From the NCBI GenBank assembly GCA_954871525.1, contig OX940863.1, positions 9,214,001 to 9,278,000 on the forward strand: DNA of 64,000 nt, given 5' to 3'. The stretch is from Parietaria judaica (taxonomy: Eukaryota; Streptophyta; Magnoliopsida; Rosales; Urticaceae). This document shows positions 48,774 through 60,762 of the stretch, one piece after another. The position numbers were made by a program, and so were the translations under genes. Position 1 is the stretch's first letter. Each line of letters begins with the position of its first letter. The notes beneath the pieces were generated by a model. That model did no database searches. It was not told where the DNA came from and saw only the letters and a list, made by a program, of their open reading frames with translations.

Positions 48774-51079
48774 ATGGCAAAATTTTCAAGATCCGTTGTC
48801 CTTGTGATCATCTTTCTTTGCCTTTTTTGGGCAAAATCATGTGAAGCTTCGTTAGCTCCAGCTTTGTATGTGTTCGGAGACTCATCGGTGGATGTGGGCA
48901 ACAACAACAATGTCAAGACATGGGCCAAATCAAACTACGCTCCTTATGGCGTAGACTATCCCGGTGGAGCTGCCACGGGAAGATCCTCCAATGGCTTACT
49001 TATACCCGATTTAATAGGTGTGTCCCCTTGTTTTTTAGGATACGAGTTCACAAGGACATGCCCGTGATATAAAGTTAAAGGTATAAGTGAATAAATAAAA
49101 ATCAATAAGTTGAAGTTGTCGTTTGATTGATGCAGCGATATTGCTTGGATTGTCGTTCCCACAGGCAATCAGACTGGCGGATCCGAGCGGTCGTTACCGT
49201 CAAGGTTTTAACTACGCTTCTTCCTCGGCTGGTATTCTGTCTGAATCAGGCTTTGTAAGTTGTTTTGATTTCATTTGTATCACATATACTATGAGTTAGA
49301 TCCGGAAAAGGAACCACAAAATTGATTGTTTTTCATTCCGTTCCCGATGAAACTTATCCCAATACTCCTAATTTGGTAAAAAAAAAAACTATGCTTTTGG
49401 AACTAGTAATAAATTTATATCACCAGCTCAAACCGAGACAAAAAATTGTTGAATATTTGCAATTTTTTTCTTATGGTGCCACTAGTAAAAAAGACTGATT
49501 TTTGGGAGCCAATAATCGACAATGGGACCGGTAATATTGATATTTTTTCCAAAAGAACTATAGATCAGGACCACTAAAAAGAAATTTTAAGTTAGTACAT
49601 GTCAATGTAAACTAGGACTGATAATTTATATATATATATGTATTATATGTATAATAATTAAATAAGTTATAAAATAAGTAATGTTTCAGGACTGATAATT
49701 TTCAAGTTCTGATATCTTAAAAACATGAGTACCTAGTTCTCCATTTTTCACAAAAAAAAAATCCCAATCTTTAACCATGCTAAACATATGTCCTGTGAAC
49801 TATTTCAGGCGGGCTCATTGTCATTAATGGATCAAGTGGGATTATTCAAAAAGACAGTCAAGGAATATCTACCATTGCAATTCAATAACTCTGTTGATCT
49901 CAACAATCACCTATCGAAGTCAATCTTTCTCTTTGTCATCGGAGTCAATGATTATGCACTCAACTACATTAGAAAACGCAAGCAAGGTGTAATCTTTAAC
50001 GACGATGCAGTTGCTTCACTCCTCCTAGAGAAGCTCAAAGATAGATTGCAAGTAAATCAATATTTCAAATCTTAATTTTTCACTTAGTTTTGTAGGGATT
50101 TCGCTCTAAAAACCAGTCCATGGCTTTCAAAAGAGGACAAGTTAGGTTTTTTTATTTGCTTAACTAATTTATTACAATTTATAGCTTTTAGGCTTTTATT
50201 TTAAAATTAAATGATGTATTATTTGAATTTTAGACTGTATTTTTCATTTGATTTAAAAATATTATTTCTTTGTAAGCAACTATTTTTTTTTTCAAAAAAA
50301 TTTCAATAGTTAGGGTTGGCCCAATTTTTAACAAACTAATATTTTTGAAAAGTGGGACCGAGCCCAGCTTTGGGAAGCCCAATTTTCCAAATCTTCCAAT
50401 TCGTGGTGTCACTACTTAAACCTATGATAACATTTTTTTTTTTTAAAAAAATTTAATAAATATTTTCTATTTTTATGTTTACAGGAAATGTATAAGTTGG
50501 GAGCCAGAAAATTTGTGGTATTCAATATAGAAGCAGTTGGGTGTTTTCCTTTGGCAGTGAAACAGTTTAAACCAACGAATTCAAAGTGCGTGGATAGCTT
50601 AAACTCATTGGTGATGAAATTCAACGACATGTTGTTGTCAACGCTCGACCAATTAGCATCCAAAGCTCCAGGCTCGAAGTTTATCGTTGGCAAAAACTAT
50701 GAACATGTCATGAATCTAGTTGAGTCCCCACTCAAATACGGTTAGTTTAGCTCTTCATTCGATTGATGAAGCTTTTATTACTTTAAATTATTCCCATACT
50801 GATATTGTCATGCATCATCTTCATTCGATTCAATTCTCTTGGATTGTTGTGTTGATTCATCGTTTGGTTGTAGGGCTAAGAGATGCATCGGATCCGTGTT
50901 GTGAAGTCACCCAATATGGCACGTGCAATGAGACAAAGAAGCCATGCGCAGACAGAAACGCACATGTTTTCTTCGACTCCGGGCACACATCGCAAGCTGC
51001 GAACATGATCATGGCTCTAAATTGCTTCATTGGTGTGGGTTGTCAACCCATGAACATCATGCAACTAACACTATTGTAG
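48774..51079 (+). CDS. GDSL esterase/lipase (GDSL-3)
   Basis: SGNH hydrolase, 355 residues from exons 48774-49017, 49136-49254, 49809-50051, 50485-50740 and 50874-51079. I chose the ATG at 48774 (MAKFSRSVVLVIIF) because it aligns with the starts of GDSL-1, -2 and -4; an upstream in-frame extension exists but is not conserved. Catalytic Ser about 37 in FGDSSVDVGNNN; block III reads [21 protein letters not shown] holds the Asp and His. Exons 1 and 2 are the most diverged of the three plus-strand copies (GLSFPQAIRLADPSGRYRQ). Intron 4 donor is GTTAGT instead of GTAAGT, still usable. The last exon is almost identical to that of GDSL-4. Convergent with the METTL gene. Confidence 0.94.
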
Positions 51080-51457
51080 AATTAATGTTTAATGTGGAAT
51101 GTGAATATTCAATTATGCCATTATAATCCATGTCAATTAATTAATTTTTTCGTTCGCTTGACAAGAAAGAGAATTGATGTTTAGGGTTATATCATATATG
51201 ACTAAATGAAATTGCGGAGCCCGAATTATGATAAACAAAAAGTATGTCTCAGTGAGCTCTAGCAAAGCTTACTTGCAACCCAAGTCAACCATTCAAATGG
51301 TGTTACTGTTATCAATCTTCCCATCTAACTCAGTTTCAGTTCCACGACCTAACTTCGATCTGCAACAACAGATGAAGGTGTTTCTACCAAAACTTGGATC
51401 GGTATGAGTCAACATGTTTAACGTTCGTCTGCTGGCAGACGGGGATTGGGTGTTCAT
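51080..51457. other. Convergent 3' flanks of GDSL-3 and the METTL gene
   Basis: About 380 bases hold the 3' untranslated regions of both genes. Nothing else was seen. Confidence 0.6.
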
Positions 51458-53584
51458 TTATTCGCTTTTGAAAACCGCACGAATCCATCGCCTGAAGATA
51501 GCATATTAAGTTCAAGAGCGAGACTATGAAAAGGAAAATATAAGCAGCATGTGGTCACTGAAGTGTCCATGACCCTTTTGGTAAAGAAAAAAAACCGGAC
51601 AATACCGATCCATCGTGATATTGCGTGAACGATTGTTTATCTGTCTGCAGTATGTGTTCATATCCACAGTTTTAAAGCCGGCTCTTAGGAACAAGGTTGA
51701 AAGAAGCGGCTCAGAGAAGTAAAACGCACACTGGCCGATACAGAAGAAAAAAGTTAGAAAAAACCAAGCTTTAGAGACAAGTTTAACTTCTATTTATAAC
51801 GTTTCTTACAGTTCCGTCCCCACGGACATAGGATTCCTCGCCGATAAGCCTATCTTTATTTTGCAGTTTCACCTAATAACATATTGGCAAAACTGAAATT
51901 GTTTTAGCAAAACGCGACAGAAAAATCCTAAAATGCCTTAAAGAAGAGCATAACTCACTTGAGCGAAATCTCCAACAGCATAATCTCGCAATAGTACATG
52001 CCCATTTGGCTGCGAGCGGATCGGAGTCAGAAGGAATTTCGTAAACGAAAAAAGAAACAAGAATGCCAGGTCGGGTGAGAACATTTGCCTTTATCACTGC
52101 CTTGATGTTCTCTAAAACACAGGGCATTTTGCTCGGTGACACTGCAGAGAGCATGAAAACCTGATGAGAAGAGTCAAAGAGCGATCGATACATGCATTTT
52201 CACCTACGTAGGATGTAAGTTTGTGGCCGGATCTTACCAACATGACAACGTCAACGGACAAGGGTTTGATCTTATCGCGAAGATCTTCATGAGCAACATC
52301 GTAGACGAACGCATTGACCTTGTCGTCTCTGAAACTCGCATTTGACTGAAAACATGTGCGAAAAAGCAGCTTAGATAAAAAAAATAAAATAAAAAATAAA
52401 ATCCAATGGCACATTGTACAAGGTCGTCGAAAGAACCTTGACAAGCGAAATTGCGTGCGGAGAAAGATCACAAGCGTGAACGTAGAGGTTCGGGAACGCA
52501 GACATAAGCGGGAAGAGTGCACTACCAGTCCCACACCCAACCTGCCATTACCATAATATAACATCAAAGAGCATACAATGTTGAGTGTGAAGCCTAATCT
52601 AAGCTAAGGAAACCCGCCGCAAATCAGTCAAAGACGATTTAACTAGAAGAGTTACGTAGAAAGTGTATTTTAGATTTTCCACACGGCTTATTGTTGTCCT
52701 ACGTATTTTTCACTTATAAGGCTTTGAGCCATCACTTGCACGAGTTGCAGCACAAAAAAGAGAGCGAGTTTTACGGTGTAACTCAATCCTGATTGAGATT
52801 ATAGTAGAACGAGATTTGCAAGCGGCAAAAGAGCGAACCACTATAATTTCCTCGTGTCAATTTTCGTTTTTTGATTTGGGGATTTACATCAAATTTTCTA
52901 ACATACAATACACAACAACTCTACTAAATTTTGTATACATATATATACAATCATTATATTGGTATAAGACTTAAGAATCATTGCAATCACAATCCAGAGA
53001 AGAGGAAATGCAAAAATCATACCTCCAAAACCACCTTCTCACTATCATCATCGTCCTGTTCAAAGATCGAAAAACAATACAATGAACAAATTGGTCCAAG
53101 AATCATCACACAATCATAATTCAAAATCACATTCACACCTCAAAGTAAGAGCCCCAATCCTTCTCCAAGTAATGCCTGGCCTTGAAGAACTGAAGCAAAC
53201 ACCACAAAGCGATAGCAATGAGCACGAAAACCAGAGAACGCTGCGTCATTATATCTATACATATATGTGTATCAGTGTATCAACTTTGTGGTGGTGTCGT
53301 TTGTAGAAGGCGTTCCAGTGCTTGGCGGCGTTCTTGTGGTAGTGGTGACCGTCGCCGGAGGCCTTCGTGGCCGTCGTATGGGAGTGGCGCCGGGAGCCAC
53401 GGACGGCGGCGATTGGCGGTGGCGGAAATGGAGTGGCTCTCATGGCTTCTTCTCTAGCTTCTGTTACAGTCACGCTTCGATTGCTTTTCTTGTGATAGAC
53501 AACATTGTCGTTTTTGACGCATAATAATGTCGTTTCTTCCATGTGCTCCAGAAAACGACACGAGTTTAAAGATTTATAAGCCAT
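51458..53584 (-). CDS. METTL2/6-type methyltransferase (tRNA m3C methyltransferase-like)
   Basis: S-adenosylmethionine-dependent methyltransferase; family members make 3-methylcytidine in the tRNA anticodon loop. Ten exons: 53584-53285, 53189-53139, 53055-53023, 52541-52437, 52345-52238, 52160-52089, 52009-51959, 51872-51810, 51730-51606 and 51491-51458, all in phase, giving 313 residues from the first ATG (299 from a second ATG at 53542, MEETTLL). Order: N-terminal KHWNAFYKRHHHK, FFKARHYLEKDWGSYFE, the SAM-binding VVLE/VGCGTGSALFPL across an exon junction, ACDLSPHAISLVK, VFMLSAVSPSKMPCVLENI, PNGHVLLRDYAVGDFAQ, SYVRGDGT, and the C-terminal RRWIRAVF. Intron 6 starts GC rather than GT (AAG then GCAAAT). 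An alternative without the last intron would end in an unrelated tail. It sits between two GDSL genes. Confidence 0.9.
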
Positions 53585-53735
53585 GCATATTCTTTTTCCT
53601 ATTTATGGCAAAATTACTCATATATGTTACGAAAAATATTACTCATATTCTTAATCTTATTTTTTTGGCAAAGTTTCTAATGATGTCAATAAGTAAGTAA
53701 ATTTTTCGTTAACTCCCTAACGTGAACGTAAAGTT

Positions 53736-53897
53736 TCGTGTGAGAAAAAAGAATGACGGGTCGGGTGAGAAGAAAAAAAATGCATGTATCACATGCATTT
53801 TGAAACTGTTGAGAGAGTGAAATCAGATTAGAAGTGTCAAAGAGTGGTTGATACAGGCACTTTCGAGTACGGGCTTAAGTTTGCCAATGCCTTCACG
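53736..53897 (-). pseudogene. Relic of a METTL gene fragment
   Basis: Plus-strand words GGTCGGGTGAGAA, AGAAGTGTCAAAGAG, TGATACAGGCA and CTTAAGTTTG follow the same order as GGTCGGGTGAGAA (52068), AGAAGAGTCAAAGAG, CGATACATGCA and TGTAAGTTTG (to 52221) in the intact METTL gene. The copy covers the region around METTL exon 6 and its introns but is shortened, and its coding part is lost. Confidence 0.55.
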
Positions 53898-55107
53898 ATA
53901 CAATACAAAATTGTATACAATTTTGTTTTTTAAATCCATATTATATTATAGTCTAATAAAAAGGTATTGTAAAAATTTAAACAAGCTTAATGTATTCTTT
54001 TTAGCATAGACTCCCAAAATTATTGGGTCGGGCCTGTAAGAAAAACGACACAGTAAATGGACATTTGGTACTAGCCTCCTGCGAAAAAACTCCGAAACGA
54101 AGCATTACATATAGACATTGCTCTTTACACACTAGATCTTTCACGTATACAGTTTCAGACGAAAAAGAGTGCGTAAAAAATTAGCTCATATATATATATA
54201 TATATATATCCATTATGTTTTAGTTCACGTTGAAAACAATTAATCAACAATTGGAGCAAGGTGCCAAAATTAGGCCATAGTTTGGGGTTGCCGAGTCCCA
54301 ATATTTAGATCTTCTAATTCAATCAACTATTAAATTCTAGCATATAAATCTTTTATTATTATTATTATTATTATTAAAAGACCTTGATAAGTTTTTTTTT
54401 TTTTTTTGCTAGAATAATTTCTGGACTTTCAAACTTAAATAGTTTATTCAATATGGCAGGCAAGTAAAAAAAAATGTTATTTTCCAGGGCTTTTCAAGGG
54501 TTTAAACTTAAACGTGGAATCGGAATTCTTTAATATTTGCCCAAATAAGAAAATAATATTTCTGGATTACATTGTGCAAAAACAACTTCTTTTTTCTTTT
54601 TTTTTTAAATATTATTATTTCTATCATTACTTGCTGTGATATACTGGAACAGTTCTTGAAAATGAGCTGTTTAAGTATATTACACGTAAATAATCAGTTT
54701 AAATATACAACAATCCAAGTTAAAAAAGGAAAATAATATGACCTAATTCCATTTTGCCACTTGGAAGTGAAGGGTACATAACTAAAACTTAGTAACGATA
54801 TATCTTTTTAATGATATATTTTATTAATGAATCAGAAGTTTACAGAGATCTTAATCTATTAATATTATCCGTATATATCTTACGTGTGAAGTTTTGGATT
54901 TTCATTCTATTTTAAACTTCAAGCAAACAATCATTAGTTATTTCAATGCTAATTTAGTCACTAAATCACTTGTTAAGATTTGTCATAACCAACAAACAAG
55001 AATCAAAATTCCTATAAAACTCTAATCATTTTAATCAATATAGTCCCGAACATCACACAAAATAAATAAGTGCCCAGAAAAAGAAGAGAAGTATATCATT
55101 TTTAGAC
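53898..55107. other. GDSL-4 upstream region, duplicated from the GDSL-2 upstream region
   Basis: Similarity to 43600-44495 begins near 53930 and is strongest from 54640. A (TA)n tract (54188-54210), (ATT)n (54355-54376) and poly-T runs interrupt it. A TATA box lies at 55013-55019. No other gene is present. Confidence 0.65.
55013..55019 (+). promoter_or_regulatory. TATA box of GDSL-4
   Basis: TATAAAA in CCTATAAAACTC, 95 bases before the ATG, the same spacing as in GDSL-2. Confidence 0.65.
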
Positions 55108-57459
55108 ATGACAAACTTCTCAGGATCAATTGTCTCTTTGATCATCTTCGCTTGTTTTTTTTTGGCAAAATTATATGAAGCCACGTTAGTACCAGCTCTA
55201 TATGTGTTCGGAGACTCAACGGTGGATGTGGGCAACAACAACAATGTCGAGACATGGGCCAAATCAAACTACGCTCCTTATGGCGTAGACTATCCCGGTG
55301 GAGCTGCCACGGGAAGAACCTCCAATGGCTTACTTATATCCGATTTAATAGGTGTGTCCCCTTGTTTTATAGAATATGAGTTCACACAGACGTACCCGGT
55401 ATATAAAGTGAATAAATAGATAAGCTGAAGTTGTCATTTGATTTATGCAGCGCTATCGCTCGGATTACCGTTTCCACCAGCAATCAGATTGGCGGATCCG
55501 AACGTACGTTACAGTCAAGGTTTTAACTACGCTTCTTCCTCGGCTGGGATTTTACCTGAATCGGGCTTTGTAAGTTATTTTAAATTCATTTTTATCACAT
55601 ATTACTATGAGTTAGACCCGGAAAGGGAATCACAAAACTGACTGCTTTTCCTCCCGTTCCCCATAAAACTTACCCCAAAGCTCCCAATTTAATAAAAAGC
55701 TATTTTTTGGAACCAGAAAAAAAAAATGATATTTTACCATTTAAGGCCGAGAATGAAATTTTTTAAATATTTGCAATTTTCCCTCTTGATCCAAATAGTG
55801 TAAAATTTTGGTTTTTGGGAGCCCATAACCGGTAATATGGGACATGTGAAATAATGGTTTTCTTTTCTAAAGAACTCGAGATCAGAACTAGTGTAAACTA
55901 GGAAATGCTATTTTCAAGCCGGGATTTCATATATATATATGCGATTATGTATAACAATTAAATAAATTATAAAATAAATAAAATATTGGGAATGATTGTT
56001 TTCCAGTCTGGATTTGTGAAAAATAGAAGTATGCAAATCTTGATTTGTTTTACTAAAAATAATCCAATCTTTGACCATTGGTGACTTGTTATTAAAAAAA
56101 ATTCCAAAAAAATCCGAACCTTTATCGAATTACTAGATATATGTCATGTGAATTTTTTCAGGCGGGCTCAATATCATTGGTTGATCAAGTGGGATTATTC
56201 AAGAAGACAGTCGAGGAATACCTACCATTGCAATTCAATAACTCTATTGATCTCAACAATCACCTATCGAAGTCAATCTTTCTCGTTGTCATTGGAGTCA
56301 ATGATTATGTACTCAATTACATTGGGAAACTCAAGAAAGGTGCAACCTTTAACGACGATGAAGTTGCTTCAGTCCTTCTAGAGAAGCTCGGAGATAGATT
56401 GCAAGTAAGTCACTATTTCAAATCTTAATTTTACACCCAGTTTTATCGGGGATTTTGGTTCGAAAACCTACTCTCGGGGCTTTGACAAATTCTGTTTCAA
56501 TTTCTCTTTTTTATATTTGCTTAACTTTTTTTTCTTTTCAATATAACTTTAACTAAGGTTTTACTTAAAAGTTGAATGATGCATTTTTATTATTATTTTA
56601 GACTATGTTATTCATGTGATTATAAAACATTATTTATATACAAGCAACTATTTATTTCAAAATATTTTCAATAACTTGGTTGACCCTATTTTTAATAAAT
56701 CGTGACTTCTTGGAAACTGGGACTGGGCAAGTTTTGGGAGGCTCAATTTACTCAATCGTGGTGTCACCCTTACATAAGCCTAAAACAAACATGATAAGAA
56801 ATTTGTAGAGATTTATTTACACACTTTTTATTTTTATTTTTATGTTCACAGGAAATGTATAATTTGGGAGCCAGAAAATTTGTGGTATTTAATATAGAAG
56901 CAGTTGGGTGTTTGCCTTCTTTGGTGAAGCGGTTCAAACCAACAAACTCAAAGTGCGTGGACACCTTAAACTCATTAGTGATGAAATTCAACGACAAGTT
57001 GTCATCAGCACTCGACCAGTTAGCATCCAAAGCTCCAGGCTCAAAGTTCATCGTTGGCAAAAACTATGAACATATCGTGGATCTAGTTGAGACCCCACTC
57101 AAATACGGTAAGTTTAGCTCTCTCTCTTCTTAATCATTGATGAAGCTTTATTATTTTATTGTCATGAAATTTCTATATATATGCATCATCTTCGTTAGAT
57201 TCTCTAGAATCGTTATTATATATCGTATTAATTGATTCATCGTTTGGTTGTAGGGCTAAGAGATGCATCGGATCCGTGTTGTGAAGTCACCCAATATGGC
57301 ACGTGCAATGAGACAAAGAAGCCATGCGCAGACAGAAACGCACATGTTTTCTTCGACTCCGGGCACACATCGCAAGCTGCGAACATGATCATGGCTCTAA
57401 ATTGCTTCATTGGTTTGGGTTGTCAACCCATGAACATCATGCAACTAACACTATTGTAG
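55108..57459 (+). CDS. GDSL esterase/lipase (GDSL-4), mosaic of GDSL-2 and GDSL-3
   Basis: SGNH hydrolase of 355 residues from exons 55108-55351, 55451-55569, 56162-56404, 56852-57107 and 57254-57459. Signal peptide region [13 protein letters not shown]; catalytic Ser about 37 in [12 protein letters not shown]; block [14 protein letters not shown]; Asp and His in FFDSGHTSQ. Exon 1 and the start of intron 4 match GDSL-2 almost base for base. From the end of intron 4 (TTGATTCATCGTTTGG) through the stop codon it matches GDSL-3 with a single difference that I can find. Exon 3 has private changes ([15 protein letters not shown]). The coding frame is intact, so the gene is probably functional. Confidence 0.94.
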
Positions 57460-57908
57460 TATTGATTAATGCTTACCATATATAAATATATATATACACA
57501 CAAATAATGGGGTGATTTTCTCAACCACCCAACTTGGTCACTAAGTTTGTTCTATAAATATATATAGCAAAACCTCTATAAATTAATAATGTTTGGACCG
57601 TCAAAATTTATTGTACTATCAAATTGTTCATTATAAAGTATTAGTCATGTAATTATTAATATCATTAGAAGAAAAAATCATATATAACATATCAAGAATA
57701 TTGTAATCATAATATAATACATAATTTGAAGATGATACTACTAAAATTGAGCTTGTTTCATGCATTGATGCAATTATAGCAGTCAGTGGCGGATGCACGT
57801 TATAGTTGATAATATGTATTTAAATGATATAATCTTTTGATATTAATTAATTGATAATATGGATTTAAAACCTTATCAAATAATAATTAAATCTAATAAT
57901 CAAATTAT
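57460..57908. other. 3' flank of GDSL-4 with a MITE-like left end
   Basis: AT-rich. ACCTCTATAAATTAATAATG at about 57571 resembles the left end of the MITE at 9238. The left flank of the copia LTR reads CAAATTAT. No gene is present. Confidence 0.5.
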
Positions 57909-58435
57909 TGCTGGGAGTATGCCCTCCAATCAAATGTATACTAGAGGGAGAGTATGTCTTCAAGTTTATTATGGAATAACTCTAAAGTTAATGAATTGGT
58001 CTGGATTCATTGGAAAATTAAGTGTTGGACTCACTTAATCACGTGTGGCCCATTGGGCATTACAATTAATTATTGGGTTTAATAATATATTAGATAAATC
58101 TTATTGGTTTAATTAAATAAAAGGTAAATTCCTATTATACCCTGATGGTGGGTCTATATAAAGAGAAACCCTAGGAATTGGTCCTCTCTCTACCTACGTA
58201 AGTTTTTCCTCTCCATCAAAGAAGGCTTGTCACTCTAAAGAGGTTAAGAGAGAGAAACACAATTCCGTGATTAATCGTTTCCGCAATTATTCCGATCATG
58301 GATCAAGGTACGCTTTCTCGATCTAATATTCATATGTGAAAATCATCTCGTTCTAAGATCTTGGCTAATAATGTTTTATGCAATATTAAGAAATCGTTTT
58401 GCATAATCATGTACGACATTAAATTAATGCTTACA
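57909..58435 (+). repeat. 5' LTR of a Ty1/copia retrotransposon
   Basis: The start is placed at TGCTGGGAGTATGCCC (the usual TG) and the end at ...GCTTACA, just before the primer binding site. A TATA box TATATAAAG lies at 58155-58163 and the RNA start would be a little downstream. The matching 3' LTR is outside the window, so the left border is inferred from the TG start and the length (about 527 bases). An ATG at 58298 lies inside the LTR. Confidence 0.7.
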
Positions 58436-60762
58436 TGTGGTATCAGAGCAAAGTTGTTGAACCTGTGATTTTCCTATAACATGTTTGATTTACCTGTTCA
58501 TGTCGATCAATTTAGTACGAAGGTCTATGATGTTTTGATCTTCTCTGACGTATGTGCATATATATATGCTCAATATCATAGATCGAATTTTTATATGCCG
58601 TGAGTCGCTTTTGATGTTGGGATTAATTTTCAGTTAATTTTGTATGAGCTTTGGTTGGTTAAAATATATATGTCGAATCCGAGTTTATGATTTTGTTCAT
58701 ATCTGAATGATTAAAGTCTTGGATTTGTAATCGTTATTTATTTTATCAAGATCAATAATAATTTTTGTTTTTATAATAGTCAGTATTGCATAAGACTTGA
58801 AAACTTGATGTTTTGATCTTGTAAACACGTATAAAGTTTTCAAAATTGTGTTTATGATTTAAAATAAATATAATAATAATAAATTTACGGTTTAGAAATT
58901 AGTTACCGATTAATTTGTGGTCACGTATTATTATTATTTTATTTTATTTTAATAATATATTGTTACTGTTTAAATTACGTGCCGATAATCTCGTGGCCCT
59001 ATTGTTATTGTTATTTTAAATAATAAATTTTGAAAGTGGCTATTATTTAGGAATAAGTTACCACTTATTCTATAACTACCTCATGCATATTCTGTCAAAG
59101 GATTCGTTCCTATTTTAACGATAAAATTATACGCATTATATTTATTCAAGGAATAATTAGTTGCTATAATTACGTAAACAAATTATTGACCCACTTATTT
59201 AGCAATGACCGAATTATTTTTTGCAACTTTTAATGACTTACTCACTTGCTCATATAAAGTGGCTAATGCAATTATATGTCACAATTTTTGTCGCACCTTA
59301 CGAAATCAGTGAGTAACATTCACATAAATATATTATTAAGTTTTAAAGTTTATTCTCTGATCTTATGAATTAAAATTATTACGGACGTATATCGATAATG
59401 TACAGTATCGTTTGAGTAAATAAAATTATTTCTTAATTTACCTTGATTTTGGTTGACTTGATTAGTTGACATTTAAAGTTAACTCAATTCGATATCTATA
59501 TTATGAATAATTCGTTAGTCACCAAAGTGGCCGAATTAGAATGCTTCATAGATATTAAATTATTAATGTTCAATCACCCCGATTAAGTGATGCTTTAATG
59601 ACATGAATGTTTTATTACGGGTGAATTGAAATTCATTGACTATAAAATGTTTCTGGATCGCCCAAAGGTTGATTACTCGTTTTATAATCGATGAACATTA
59701 TCGTGGTAATCTATTTGATTAGTTAGGTATGTTTAGTATATCCAAAGATTACAAGCATATCTAATTTGAGTATGTTAGTTACCAATTATGTGAAATTAAT
59801 TATGCATCAATCATGTTTCATGTATATTGTTGTTTCACCCAAAGGTGATCTTCAATATGCATCTTATGTTTGCTTCTTCTAATGTTATGAATCTGTATTA
59901 TAAAATTTTACTCAAAGCATTAACGTGTGAGCTTATGTTATATATTGCAGCTTCTGTTCCTGTTTCTCTTCATTCGCAAGCAACGTCTGTTATTAAGTTT
60001 AATGGGCTCAATTTCTTAGAATGGTGCGAGCAAATTCAGTTTCACCTCGGTGTTCTGGATCTTGATCTTGCACTCTTAAGTGAGAAACCTGCTGCCCTTA
60101 CGGACGCTAGCAGTGCTGAGCAAAGATCTTTCCATAAAGCTTGGGAAAGATCTAACAGACTAAGCCTAATGTTTATGCGAATGACTGTAGCAAACAACAT
60201 CAAGTCCACACTGAACAGAACTGAAAGTGCTAAGGAATTTCTGAAGTCTGTGGAAGAAAGTTCTCAGTCCGAATCGGCTGATAAGTCGTTGGCTGGGACA
60301 CTGATGGGTACGTTAACCACTATGAAATTTAATGGTTCTCGTACCATGCATGAGTATATCGTCGAAATGACGAACATTGCAGCAAGATTGAAGACCATGG
60401 GAATGGAAGTGAATGAAAATTTCCTAGTAACGTTCATCCTTAATTCCTTACCTTCTGAGTACGGTCCATTTCATATGAACTATAATACTCTGAAGGATAA
60501 ATGGAATGTGCATGAATTACAAAGCATGCTCATTCAAGAGGAAGCGAGGCTTAAGAAACCGGGAAATCATTCAGCTAATCTCGTTGGTCACAAAGGTGCT
60601 GGAAAGAAACCTTGGAAAAAGGATGGAAAGGGCAATAAAGGACTATCAAGGCTTAATCAGTCATCTGCCCAAATCAACCAGAAGGAACCAAGCAACGAAA
60701 CGTGTCGGTTCTGCAAAAGGACTGGACACTTTCAGAAAGATTGCCTGAAACGTAAGGCATAG
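58298..60762 (+). CDS. copia gag, probably spliced from an ATG in the LTR
   Basis: Nucleocapsid/coat protein of a Ty1/copia element. The main frame runs from 59951 to the TAG at 60760-60762. It contains the gag body (FNGLNFLEWCEQIQFHLG, ...YIVEMTNIAARLKTMGM, ...FLVTFILNSLPSEYG) and a CCHC zinc knuckle CRFCKRTGHFQKDC at about 60703-60744. Two starts are possible: an unspliced ATG at 59935, or the ATG at 58298 in the LTR joined by a GT-AG intron (58308-59950) that keeps the frame. The frame ends at a TAG only a few codons after the zinc knuckle, and pol continues in the same frame. Confidence 0.8.
58438..58450 (+). other. Primer binding site complementary to initiator tRNA-Met
   Basis: TGGTATCAGAGCA two bases after the LTR end is the standard plant copia primer binding site, complementary to the 3' end of initiator methionine tRNA. 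Confidence 0.92.
58451..59950 (+). other. Long non-coding leader of the copia element
   Basis: About 1.5 kb of AT-rich sequence without long frames separates the primer binding site from gag. It ends in ATATATTGCAG, a good splice acceptor directly before the first conserved gag residues. See the finding on the possible leader intron. Confidence 0.6.
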
